NCBI RefSeq assembly: GCF_052324685.1
Contig: NC_135211.1
Coordinates: forward strand, 10,941,414 to 11,005,413
Length of the DNA stretch: 64,000 nucleotides
Reading direction: 5' to 3'
Source: Brachyhypopomus gauderio
Taxonomy: Eukaryota > Chordata > Actinopteri > Gymnotiformes > Hypopomidae
In this document: positions 45,268-56,025 of the stretch, in pieces
How the letters are laid out: each line of letters starts with the position of its first letter
Numbering within the stretch: the stretch's first letter is position 1
Program-made: the position numbers and the translations under genes
Notes under the pieces: generated by a model
What the model was told of the DNA's origin: nothing
The model's database searches: none
What the model saw: the letters and a program-made list of their open reading frames with translations, nothing else

Positions 45268-47638
45268 GTTGGTGCAGTGAGATTGCTGTTTATCCATTTC
45301 TATTCTTATTGTGCATTATTTCAGACCAACACGCTGTCACTAAGTGGAGGCCACACAATAAAGAAAACGATATGGCGTATAGCCAGCAAGGTCTTCACCC
45401 AAAACCTGGCAAAAAGCCTTAACTGGTGTGGCAGGGGACACAAGCGAGGATTAAAACAGACAGCCTGTGGACAGCTTATTATTGGTGAGTATATTGGAAA
45501 GACTTACATGTTACATTATTAGCTTTAACATGAAGCGCATAGCATTTAAGGATGCTTATAGGTCATGTGGTTTTCATGCGTTTGACAGCGAAATGACCGG
45601 TAAATAACAACATCTTTGTATATTTTGGAAAATACTAGTCCCCCTACAATTAATTACTATGCTTGTAACCTAATACATTAAGCCTAGCCTAATACCAGAT
45701 ACAATAGATGATTTATTACATGCATGTGATGATGTAGACCTACACATCACCAATAGACATAATATATAGTACGTAGGGTTGCAACGGTATGAGATTTTCA
45801 CGGTATGATAACCGTCTCAGAAAATACCGCGGTATCACGGTTATCACGGTATCACAGTTAGTTTGTATATTATTAAAAGATACACTGACCCTTAAAGTAA
45901 TTACAACAAGTTTTTTTTTGTTCAATTAACTATTTATTGTAGAAACCTGGAACAATTGTATACAAAATGTCTCCTTAAAAAAAAAAAGTTGTACACATGT
46001 TTATATAAGTACTGCAAAATTTGAGAAACCTAAATCATGGATTTCAGTAAAATTATTTAAGTTTAAATAATTTAATATCTGATAAACTGAGCCTGGGTCA
46101 GTGTCTGATCAACAACTGTTGTAAACGTCCGTTTTACTGCCAAGTTGGAATATAACCAGATACTGCAGAAAGAGAGGATTTATTTCTGACATCATCACAA
46201 TAGAGATTTCTATTTTAAGGCTTTCACACCGAGTCTGGTTTTAACATATGAAAAACAGGCACGTTAGTTTGAAAATGAACGCACGTAAATTAATGGCGTC
46301 TTTCACATCCAGTGAAAGCAAGGACCATAAAAAGCTAGGTTTATACTTTCACTAGTGACCGTAGCGCGCGACTCCGCACAGTTCTTTTGTATTACGTTAA
46401 CAAATACGAGCCTCTTGTAATTCCAGGACGAAACATGAGAGAACGTGAAGACGTTAAGATTGGGCGTAAACAACCATTAAATAATGTGATGAAAAAGCGA
46501 ATTATTTCGAGTATATGTATAAATATTTAACTTAATTAAGTTTAAGGTGCTGGGAAAGTGACGTACAAGTGCTTTAATTCCACCTTATAAAGATGTATGA
46601 ACCCTGCAAACATGACTTTGTTCATTGCGCTGAGGCGCGGCGCGCGCAAAGTTACAAAATTGGAGAGGTGCACGACCTCGCGAATCGACAGCGCGCGAGA
46701 CCCTCGCGCACGGGCGGAGCCACCGCGATTACATAATTTTCGCTGATTTTAGTTTAACTTTTTTTTGTTAAAAAATTTAAGTCTGATGCACTTTCTGCCA
46801 TTCTCACCGCTATGTGCTGAGTAGCTGAACCGGAGCGGAGTTGCGCATGCGCGGGTCAGTTTCTCCGCTGGCTTGCTTTTTACCGGTAATAAGCAAACAC
46901 ACACGGTATGGTAACCGTGCATTTTAATACCCTGGTATACCGTGAAACCGGTTACCGCTGCAACCCTAATAGTACGATTATGCTTACCTATGTCCAGTCT
47001 GCACCCATTGGAATTGAGTTCAAAACTCAGGCTTTTACTTACCTGGGCAGGTGTAACCTCTACAGAAGAGGAGGGATGAACATAAACTGTGCAACACTGA
47101 TTATATATGTATGTGCACATGTGAAATGGAAATCCTGTAAAAAAAAGAGTAATGTCATAACATGAGAAGATGTGACCAAAGATGTTTATTTAATTATGTA
47201 TTAATAGCAATTAGAATGTCTTATATTCTTTGTCCCTATGTTACCCATAACATAAATGGAATATTCTGTTTTATCTGTTGTCATGAACTCGCGTTGTAAA
47301 TATGTATATAGCTGTGGGTGTCTCTTGTATGGACTTATTCCAGGCCACAAGGCCCCTCGCCCGTCCCTACCCATAGAGTGTGACTCCCTACATCTGTACA
47401 CTTAAGGAGTTTCGGGTCGCGCTTTATCACAATGCAGTTTAATTAATGTATTCAGGGTAATACAGCTGATAAATGTGTAGCCCTTATGCCTCTTTAACAA
47501 CAATAGTAATAGGCCTAATATTCTACATTTTGACACACAGCTGCCGCAGTGAAGAACCCAGCACTACCAGCTCCAACGGAAGCAGAGGCCGAAAAATGCC
47601 TAAAGGACTACCTCCGCCTGGCACCAGCAAGACGCTAA
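42609..47638 (+). CDS. DUF4806-type gene, three 3' exons (5' end not found)
   Basis: Exons 42609-42817 (acceptor TTTGCAG, donor G|GTAAGT), 45325-45484 (acceptor TTTCAG, donor G|GTGAGT) and 47541-47638 (acceptor ACACAG, stop TAA), with consistent phases 0 then 1. The product reads ALREMDLKITYLTSLVESLV, VFPLNSMEALEDLEKRLLDN, TLSLSGGHTIKKTIWRIASK, LNWCGRGHKRGLKQTACGQL and AEKCLKDYLRLAPARR. The FPL...LE.LE..L, GG...VRRI/IWRI, NW.GRG.K.G and LR.AP order matches the DUF4806 domain as I recall it. Function is unknown; it occurs in fish and insect genes, often transposon-linked. All three exons are open despite large transposon insertions in the introns (42848-44915, 45774-46968). AATAAA lies at 47690. 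Possible upstream exons are at 41740 and 41985. Confidence 0.6.
42848..44915. mobile_element. DNA transposon bounded by CTCAGTCGATTTGG ends
   Basis: The left end is CAGTATTTCTCAGTCGATTT and the right end, reverse-complemented, is CAGTTTTTCTCAGTCGATTT. The left is preceded by TA, in the style of a Tc1/mariner-type MITE. No transposase is seen. A second inverted pair lies inside (43395/44345). Confidence 0.55.
43395..44345. mobile_element. Nested inverted-repeat element (TACCCCTCGCTGCAGAAGC ends)
   Basis: TACCCCTCGCTGCAGAAGCA at the left and its complement at the right enclose about 950 bp. A target duplication could not be confirmed and no open frame of note is present. Confidence 0.5.
44985..45160 (+). 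repeat. L2-tail type module
   Basis: GAGGATGGGTTCCCTTTTGA through AAAGCTGCTTTGTGACAACA to AAAAAGCGCTATATATAG, a diverged copy of the 6405 module. Confidence 0.75.
45161..45265. repeat. (AT)n/(CA)n microsatellite
   Basis: TATATA runs flank a CACACACA run. Frames across it are spurious. Confidence 0.95.
45774..46968. mobile_element. Non-autonomous hAT element with GGTTGCAACGGTA ends
   Basis: TAGGGTTGCAACGGTA at the left and, reverse-complemented, TAGGGTTGCAGCGGTA at the right. An exact 8-bp duplication, ATAGTACG, lies at 45766-45773 and 46969-46976. The terminal parts are rich in ACGGTAT units. The interior at about 46327-46745 matches the core of the hAT element at 210-1250. It sits in the last intron of the DUF4806-type gene. 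Confidence 0.9.
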
Positions 47639-47699
47639 TCTTTAATTTGTTAATTACACATTTGTTGCATGTTGTTGATTTTTCTGTTAAATAAACATG

Positions 47700-48876
47700 T
47701 TAAAGGAAAATCCCTTTCACTTAATTTTGTTTTGGGGTAATATTTATTAATTACATAAAATAATATAGCATAATTTTTCCAGTCTAGATTTCTATTTGAG
47801 TCTTTGGGCTTCTTAATGGCTCATACGATCTCACTGCTTGTGTATTTCATAGCTTTAACTTAGGGAGGAAGAAAAATATAAAATCTAGCTTTAAATGTAA
47901 TTCAATCTAAGAAGGTTTGATTTTAAATGGCACATTCAGGTATGTTCAGATGCTGCATTTTAGCTATAGGCTACTGTACATATAAGTCTCTGGAATGCAG
48001 CGTATGAACGTCATTTTGGCATCCAAGCCTGACGTTTAAAAGATGTACTGCAGATCATTAAACGCAGTATTAAATAGTCTATGAGTCGCAGGCGCGATGA
48101 TGACGCAGCCAGGTAGGTCTGGAACACAGCTGCTGAAGGTCTTTCACAATCCACCAGAGACGTATCAGAGACGTATTGCCAATGAGCACAGGCTCTATTA
48201 AATACGTACTCCAGATGAACCGTGTTAAATCCAACAGACGTCTCTGAGATGTATGTGCTATCAGGGTCCCTGGCAATAAAAGCTGTATCCAGCTTCACTA
48301 ACACTGTTAATGTAAATTTATTCTTGCCAGTTCCATGTGGATTCTATCCTCTATGCCACCTAACTCTCCCTAACATAGCAGCTCCATACTGACCTGCGAC
48401 TAAGGCCACCCCCAGAAGGATGTGGCAGAACCTATAAACCCCTAGTACCTATCTCATAAAATCAGTAATTTTTCACCTGTCACCCATGCTGTCTGAGTTA
48501 CTTACTTTCGTAAGCTTCAGCAACTACACCCTCAGATCGATTTACTTTGTGTGCAACATATCCAGGCCTCAGTACCACATAACACTACTACTACTTTTCA
48601 TCTTACATTATTACTATTTTTAATACGGATTTATAATATTGCAATAATGATAATCTCTTGTGTCCACAGTTAATAAATAAAACCAGTTCTCCTGCACAGA
48701 CTATATCCAATGGCAGTCCAGCATTCAGCCTTGACTCAACTGTGAATTATCAGGCTCACAAAGCCTCTCAACATATGCATTATGTATTCAGAACTGTGAC
48801 TTTCAGTCAGTAATTGATGGCTTTATGCATCTTTAAAGCACCTATATACCTCTGCAGAATAGATAGTCTGGGTAGT
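47700..48876. other. Intergenic DNA with an unclassified repeat-like patch
   Basis: AT-rich. A segment at about 48000-48310 with repeated AGACGTCTCTGAGATGTATG / AGACGTATCAGAGACGTATT-type words looks like part of an unclassified interspersed repeat. No gene. Confidence 0.4.
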
Positions 48877-49400
48877 TGTAACGTGGCTCGCGCCACGGAG
48901 CGAGGAGACGGACACAAATGCTGAGATGAGCGAGATTTAATGAAGGGAATACCAAAATCAGGGTCAAACAGGAATGCACTGGTCAAAGCCGAAAGGGAGT
49001 CCGAACACGAAACACTGAGCGACATGACTAGAGACTTAGAAAAACAAAACACGGGTAAAACGTAGAGTAACTGAAACAAACAGACAACAGGGCAGCAAAC
49101 GGGGAGTACTCACGAGACAGGATAACGGGCAGGACACAGAGACAAAGCGCATAGCACAAGGCATAGACAAATAGCATGAACAACTGAATAGACAAAACCA
49201 CGGATACCAGACTGGGGAATGACGGTACTTAAATACAATGACATTAAACGAGGGGGCAGGTGACGGTAATAACAAGGGGCGTGGTAATAAACAAGGAATC
49301 ACGAAGACAAACGAGCGGGGCGGGATAAACAGGCACGGAAACACAGACACAAGGGAACCCGGAGTGACAGCCAAGGGAGGGGGCGAGGCCATACGTGACA
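48877..49400 (-). mobile_element. Solo LTR, Ty3/Gypsy-type (minus orientation)
   Basis: In minus orientation it runs TGTCACGTATGGCC to GAGCCACGTTACA, about 524 bp, with a TTTAAGTACCG patch near 49230 and an ATTAAATC signal near 48935. The flanking 5-mers (GTAGT, TTAAT) do not match well, so the duplication has decayed. An old fossil. Confidence 0.65.
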
Positions 49401-49600
49401 TTAATCATGATAGTTATCATGAAACCAATAAACCATCAAACATACACCATGCTGGTCAACCAAGTTTTGTTCAATCAGCTCAACCAGTTTTAGCTGGCCA
49501 TGCTGTATTGTCAGCAGACAGTGTCACTATTTGTTCTCAGTTGGACAGATAATTTAGGGACAAATCAGAATTCCTGCGTATTCTTGCGTATAAAAATAAA

Positions 49601-50433
49601 ATTATACCACAGTTAGTTCCGACCCTACAATGTGATTGGCTGAGAGGCGATCTAGGAGTGCCGATATTACATGTTATAGCACTGTAACCGAAGCTCTCCA
49701 TGTATTACTCCGCCACAAACAGGTAACCTAGCAACGAAGCAGCGTTTACAAGCCAAACAGCGCAACTACAAACAAGCAGCAACATTATCAAAATGAATTA
49801 CAGGGAGTTCGTTAAATCTATTGGCTTCGAAAGCATTTGTTTCGATCTGAAACTGGAGGATGAAGCTATAAATGACCAGCCTGATTCCTCCAATGAGCCA
49901 AGGTTTGTCACGCTTACAAACAATGATTTGGATGAGCTGGAAATTCAGAGAAACGAAGTTAATACCGTAAAACAAACGTCCTGGGCTCTTAATATATTTA
50001 CATCCTGGTTAAAAAGCAATGACATTGCAGTCGATTTTAGTATTATCAACAAAAATGAAATGAATCAGCTTTTACGCCGTTTTTATGGATCCGTCAGAAA
50101 CGTGAAGGGAGAGTTATATAGCATCAGCAGCTTCGTTGGTTTAAGAGCTGGACTGAACAGATACCTGAACGAACATCCGATCAGCCGTGGATGGACAATA
50201 ATTGTTGTACTTTATTTTTAATAAATTCAACTTTATCAATAGTTGTTTTTGTGTATATTTACCTCTATAATATTTATTGGGTAAGGCTATTCCAGTGTTG
50301 TGTAAGTTTAGCAGCGAGCCATTGAATGGAACTATTTTAACTGGCGGAGTATTTTACCAAACAGGTCGTATTTTCTCATCCTCTTTTACTCAAAATCTTT
50401 CAATAAACAGCGATAATGGAACTGTGGTATAAT
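49601..50433 (+). mobile_element. Small element with inverted ends around a KIAA1958/Crypton-like ORF
   Basis: ATTATACCACAGTT at the left and its complement at the right enclose a single ORF. An AGTGCCGATATTAC...GTTATAGCAC block lies near 49655 and recurs in the hairpin at 50434-50585. No target duplication is obvious. Confidence 0.45.
49793..50221 (+). CDS. KIAA1958-like / Crypton-type core-binding domain ORF
   Basis: 142 residues from MNYREFVKSIGFESICFDLK. Residues about 50-135 (TVKQTSWALNIFTSWLKSND, LLRRFYGSVRNVKGELYSIS, VGLRAGLNRYLNEHPISRGW) resemble the N-terminal DNA-binding part of Crypton tyrosine recombinases and their domesticated relatives such as KIAA1958. The usual catalytic domain with its R...H-R...Y residues is missing: the frame ends after WTIIVVLYF. 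It may be the first exon of a longer gene, a truncated copy, or a minimal DNA-binding product. It is open and starts cleanly, after a 5' segment rich in AACAAGCAGC words. Confidence 0.55.
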   Translation: MNYREFVKSIGFESICFDLKLEDEAINDQPDSSNEPRFVTLTNNDLDELEIQRNEVNTVKQTSWALNIFTSWLKSNDIAVDFSIINKNEMNQLLRRFYGSVRNVKGELYSISSFVGLRAGLNRYLNEHPISRGWTIIVVLYF

Positions 50434-50585
50434 CGCAATAATACACTCGAGGTTCGTGCTATAACGGGTAATATCGGCACTGCTGTGCTGATCTACGGCA
50501 CTCGGCCTGCGGCCTCGTGCCTACGACCGCAGCACAGCAGTGCCGATATTACCCGTTATAGCACTCCCTCTCGTGTATTATTGCG
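50434..50585. repeat. Large hairpin (about 58-bp arms)
   Basis: CGCAATAATACAC...GGGTAATATCGGCACTGC on the left and its complement on the right flank a GC-rich loop (CGGCCTGCGGCCTCG). Confidence 0.85.
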
Positions 50586-51842
50586 TCAGTAAGTACACCA
50601 GCACTTTGGGTAGGTTTGGGTAGGACTTGTAGTTTCCTACATAAATAGAGAACCTCTACATTGTGGAAACCCACTGATCTACAATCAGAAATCTATTGTG
50701 TTTAACTAGCTAACCATCTAATTAGCTAAACTAGCAAACTCACTTTTGCTAATTAACAAAAACGATTCCACTATACTGCTAATGTAGCTATTTTCTTCCT
50801 TTACCAAACACTTAGCAATTTCAAATGTAACGCTAGTTAACTACTGATGATGAATCTGTCAACTTTGCATGATGGTCCATTATGGTGACAACCAATTACT
50901 CGCTTCTACATGGTGGGTCTACACACCTTTATGAATGGAGCATTTGTGTGTGGATCAGGTGCAGAAATGCAAAAGGAAAGTCTCAAAACCCAAAATACAC
51001 AAGAGGAAATTACCAAAAAATAAAAAAAAACCAATCCACAAATGCAAACGCACCATTTTATGAACAAATTATATATATATATAATTTTACTTGCAAAATA
51101 TGCAAGTAAATGTAAATGAAATGCATTTCGTTTCACATACAAATTATGATTATATATAAATGTATATAAACTAGAAATTAGTGTTTGAGTTAGTGAACAA
51201 ATTTGTACAAATTTCAGGTTGTGAGACACAAACTGAAATGTATTTATTTGTGAACAGTGAAATGTATTTGTGATGTGTAATTTATGTATTTTCATTTACA
51301 CATTTGTAAAGAGTGTTGAGAATAATTTCTCATCATACTACTTACTGGACACTAAACCGGGTTCGTTACTTATTGCTGGTTGCGCGAACCGTGTGAGTTA
51401 TTTTCCCCAGTTCAAACAGACAGAGCATAATCTTAGGATAGTGACATCTAGTGGTTCAAACGTTAGACGTCGATGTTCTGCTGAATTAATTCGTTAGTTA
51501 CAGGAATCCTAGCAAAAACGATTGGTTTGTCGAGCTGATCAATGCTTATCTATAGTTAGATAAGTAACAGAGATTTAGCAGCCATACATTACTATAAATG
51601 AAAAAAAAACAAACATGACGTTATTATATAACTGCGCTAAGATATATATTTCAATAGAGGTACATCTCAGTTACGGTGATATCATGATACTATTTAAAAT
51701 ATCTGGAGATTAAGGCATCGAGAAAATGTGTAGGCTATTTAACTTACGTTTTGAGAAGCTGCAATCATTTCTGACCTATAAAAAGTTATAGTTATTTATA
51801 ACTATATAAAAAACTAATATTATTAGTTTTTAACTAATAATA

Positions 51843-51883
<41 letters not shown>

Positions 51884-52077
51884 TAATAGTTATAACTATT
51901 ATAACTAATAACAGTTTACCTTTTCATCTCTGGAGTAGGCCTATCTCTTCCGATTCAAGCTTGATCCTGATCCTGCTGAGGTGTTCATACCGTCACCGAA
52001 GTCTAAGAAAGAAACTGTCACTGACTTGGTCCTAATCGTTTATGGTTACGTTTTTGAAGGATATACTTTTAAATAAG
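50586..52077. other. AT-rich intergenic DNA with (AAT)n array
   Basis: An AAT/TAA microsatellite lies at 51838-51885 with nearby TTATAACTAT inverted words. No gene recognised. Confidence 0.5.
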
Positions 52078-52081
52078 TTAA

Positions 52082-53225
52082 CCCTCTACAGTACAGTGTT
52101 GCCCTCAGGGAACAGCATGTTTTCTTAAGCCTATTTGTTTGTTTAAATGATTTCAACCAATCAGAATGATCAAAATAATATTAAAGATCAGTCCAGTAAG
52201 GTGTGGGAGTCACTATGAAGTATCATTTGAAGGCTTCCTTTTCTGACACATGGAGCACATGGTGTGAAAAGAAGATTATTTGCTTTAGTAATCATATTTA
52301 AAATTAAATGAACTATAAATACAACATGTTCATGTGTATAAAGGTGTAAACAAGCACTTTGTCAGCTTTTTTTAATTTAGCATGTACAGAAATTAGGTTT
52401 ATCTTTTCGTTGCCTCATGGCAACGTTATGCAAGACAAGGTATTTTCAGGGATGTATTTGCTGGTATTTTTCAGGGATGTATTTGCTAACCCTAAAATGT
52501 TATCACATTTTACATATTTTGTGCACTAGCTCTGAATATGTATTGATGTATTGATTAATTTTTATATTGTGGGTCCTTCTAGGAAAAAACAGCCTGTGTT
52601 GGAGATTTCCGGCTGCATGCAGTCAAATGGTATGACAACAGGTTTGTCACCATCCTCAGTACCTATAGGTGCACACCCTGTTCCAGTGTGGAGAGATGGG
52701 ATAGAGGCCAAAAGCCTCTCAATCAAGGTCTCATGCCCTGCAGCAGTATACAAACCACATACAATCAACACATGGGAAGTGTTGACTTATTGGTTCATTG
52801 ATTGCTATATATCACACCAACATCCGGTCAAAGAAATGGTACAACCTTGTCTTCAATTTGATAGATCTGGTAGTGGCCACATGTTGGCTCATCTACAGAC
52901 GGGATTGTGCTGACAATGCAATGGTAAGAAGTGAACACATGCGTCTGTATGCCTTCGAGTCATAATTTAAAAAGTTGCCAGGAAGAGAGGGTGAACCAGT
53001 GGTGGGATTTCCCAACAATATGAGGAGAAGAGGAGAAGACAGGAACCCACAGCTCACATCCCTAACCAGGATGTCCGCTTGGACAATACCTCACACTGGC
53101 AAATAATGTGTGAAGGTGCAGGGTCCCTGGGTGCACAGGAACACCCAAAGTGATGTGCAAAAAGTATAACGTACATCTCTGTTTCACAGCAGAGAAGAAC
53201 TGCTTTCTAAAGTTTCACACGGAGT
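52082..53225 (+). mobile_element. piggyBac-type transposon relic 1
   Basis: The left end CCCTCTACAGTACAG follows TTAA (52078-52081), the piggyBac target. Transposase C-terminal sequence follows at about 52580-53225. The right terminus was not located; a GTTGCCCGTAGGCAAC palindrome near 53368 may be part of it. Confidence 0.65.
52580..53225 (+). pseudogene. piggyBac transposase C-terminal pseudogene
   Basis: Shifting plus-strand frames read KWYDNRFVTI near 52630, an RWDR-type patch near 52700, SKKWYNLVFNLIDLVVATCW and LIYRRDCADN at about 52828-52915, and YNVHLCFTAEKNCFLKFHTE at about 53168-53225. This is the end of the RNase H-like domain and the cysteine-rich C-terminus of PGBD-type transposases. 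Several frame changes are present and the N-terminal half with the first catalytic Asp residues is missing. Confidence 0.75.
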
Positions 53226-53718
53226 GAAGTTTCATTACACAAAGTACATGATATGGCAATAAACTCTACAGTTTTTGTGGTTTTATGCTGCTCTCTGAGC
53301 ACTGTTCTATGATATGTGGATTAAAATAATTGTTCTCTTCAATTTTGTACCATTATTGCACATCGTTGCCCGTAGGCAACAAAAAGAGATTGAGTGGAGG
53401 GGTTCTGAAGAAAAAAAACCTTTTATCAATACAATGCGTCAAAATGACCTAAAAATGATGTGGAATATTTTTTATCATGTGAAACTATCAAAACGTTTAT
53501 CGATACAATATTTCATTATTTTAACCAAAGTACCAACTTTAATTCCCTATGCACAACAAGCTCTAAACACGTACACAAATGTGCATTCGTACACGGTACA
53601 AAACTTTTTAAGGTTTCGACGGATTTCTGCACGCTTTATTGCAATATATCCTAAAACAAATGCTACCAAAACTAGTTTTAAACCAAAGTGGAGAATTTTA
53701 TAACCGTGTACTTTTCAA

Positions 53719-53780
53719 GTAGGTGGCGGTACATATCTTAGAGTCCACTGTCATGTCGTGGTTACGCTGAAGAAGAATGC
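53719..53780 (+). promoter_or_regulatory. GGTGGCGGTA...GAAGAAG upstream module (unit 7)
   Basis: GTAGGTGGCGGTACAT at 53719-53734 and GAAGAAGAATGC near 53769, about 80-140 bp before the ATG. Confidence 0.6.
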
Positions 53781-53861
53781 TTCAAGGAACCGAGGTTCCT
53801 GACATCGGCCATACAGGGAACGCTAGCAGGAAAGCTAAAGATCTGTTGCGTTTCATACAAA

Positions 53862-55409
53862 ATGTCTAAAATGGAGTACTTGAATTCTTTTTTTATTAAC
53901 CGATTAATGGCGGTAGCCGGAGAGATATTCGAAGCAGTGAAAGACACTGTTTCTGAATACCAGGAAGAGACTGAGCGAACTAAACAAGAAAACCGTCGCC
54001 TGATGAGTATACTGAGTGAAATTAATGCTAATTTTAGCAAGGAGAGGCAAATACCAGGTAGTTGGCCACCTAGCTAACACGTTATCGTCTAAGTTACATA
54101 GCTAAGTAAAACGTATTAAACGACTGGCTTTCCGAAAATGTTTTATATAAATTATTCTAGCTAGCTTATTCTTGGCTAGCTAGCTAAGGTAACTAGCTAT
54201 GGATTTAGAGTTGGATACACCAGCTAATTGGCTAATCGTAGGAAAATTCTTAGTAGAACTAGAGATGTTGGGAAACATAAATGACAGTGAATGTCTTCAG
54301 TGACCCTGCAACTTGACAGATGTGCAGTGTTCATGGCCATTTTCAGTGTCATTGCTTAGAGTCCAAATCCCTGAAGATATGTTGCATCTTGCAGATAGAC
54401 CATCACTGATGTTTGCAGATACAGGCATTTTATGACCACGCATTTAAACTAATCTTTTTTTCTGTTTCTTTTCTATTAAGTGTATCAGTCATTGACTTTT
54501 ACTTGTGTTCTTTGTTTACCTTAAGATGTACAAGAAAGCAATGCCAGTAGAGCTATTTCTGAGCAACAAAACATCAATCAAGGTCCACTGGGTTCAGATC
54601 CCTCACTAATACAGCTGAAACTGGAACTTGCCACTGTGAAGCAAGAAGCCGACCCGCACCCGAATGAAACACCCACAAGCATGTCTCCCTACGCAGAGAA
54701 TGCCCATGGTGAGGCCTTAAAGTGTTTCTCAGTTAAACCAGCTGTTGAGGAAAAGGAGGAGGATGGTTTGCATACGAACAAAACAATCACAGTCAAATTA
54801 GAATGTTGTGACTCCCAGATCATCCCCCCTGATACCCCAGCTGCATTGCAGCGTCTTGGCCCAAGTGGAGATCCTATGGGAAATGTTGGTCTTCAGCATG
54901 GCCCTTGTCTTTGTCCTCATTGTGAGGAAACATTTGATGACTTGACATGTCTAACAACACACCTGCAGAGTCACACAGACACACTCTTTGATTGCAGGGT
55001 TTGTGGTAAGCCTTTCAGAGATTGCAAATGCTTAACAAAACATAAAAAGGTTTTACACAAACAAGGTAGGTTGTATCGATGCAAGTTGTGCGGGAAGTCA
55101 TTCAGATACCCGAAATCACTTACTGTCCATCTTAGAACACACACAGGTGAAAGGCCATATTGCTGTAAGTTCTGTGGAAAAGGCTTCAGTCAGAAAGGTC
55201 ACTGTAATGAACATGAGAGGATCCACACAGGTGAAAGGCCATACACTTGTCCAGTGTGTGGTAAAGGTTTTGTTCAGTCAACTCCCCTCAAGTCACACAT
55301 TCGCAATTATCATCATGATCAGCTGCAATTATTAGAAGGACATATAAGTGAAAAAGCTAAAATAAGGGCACTCATGAAAAGAGGGCACTTCTCTCCAAAT
55401 TTTCAATAA
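53862..55409 (+). CDS. C2H2 zinc-finger protein, cluster unit 7
   Basis: Exons 53862-54057 (donor AG|GTAGTT after CCAG) and 54526-55409 (acceptor CCTTAAG), phase-1 intron, about 359 residues. Exon 1: [20 protein letters not shown], helical. Exon 2: [19 protein letters not shown] and ITVKLECCD, three SUMO-type motifs (LKLE, VKQE, VKLE). Five fingers: [48 protein letters not shown] and [12 protein letters not shown]. The extra N-terminal finger (CPHCEETF) recurs only in unit 9, so these two form a subgroup. Finger 2 has a longer H spacing (HKKVLH). A predicted nuclear DNA-binding protein. Confidence 0.88.
54058..54250. promoter_or_regulatory. TAGC-rich start of intron 1 (unit 7)
   Basis: CTAGCTAGCTTATTC, GGCTAGCTAGCTAAGG and CTAGCTATGG recur in the first 150 bp of the intron. 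Confidence 0.3.
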
Positions 55410-56025
55410 GCTCCTTTCAGGTGTGTTGATTAGCCCTGGTATATTCCCATTTGTGTCATTGTTCAGTGGTTCTGCATTAGTGGTTAGAGAAAGAGAGGGC
55501 ATGTTTATTGCATTATAGTGACAGCCACTTTTCTAAAAGCAACAAACAGTGGATCAGTAAATAGTCTTTTACAATAATCATCTCAGTAGCTGGATTGTAA
55601 ACACCTCACACTGATCTGAAGAGTACACACAGGCTTAAAAATGTAAGGAATGTGGAAATGAAAAGTGGGTTGTCAATTGTTAAAAATGAGTCAATCTGGA
55701 ATGCCAAGTAATTTTTTTTCATATTTTTTAAAGTAATTACTTATTAAATATTTGTATCAGTAATTGTAATAGATTAAACATATTTGTATAAATGTTTGCA
55801 TGTGTTCTTTTTCTATTTATTATGGACAGTGTGCCACTCCTTGTATATGTCATGTAGCTTTAAAGAGTTTGTTTTTATTTTACATTTTTTTTTATTTTGT
55901 CTTTCTTTTGAAAAAACATTTGATATTTTTAAAATGAAATTTAACCTTTATTTTTCAATTTGGTTACTTTAGAATGTGATTTCCTTTTTCATTTTGTGTT
56001 GCTATTATTTTGTCCACCTCTTTAG
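55410..56025. other. Gap between unit 7 stop and the next terminal exon
   Basis: Only 616 bp, AT-rich, without a first exon, a TATA-like promoter or the GGTGGCGG module. A polypyrimidine tract precedes the acceptor at 56024-56025. Confidence 0.6.
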
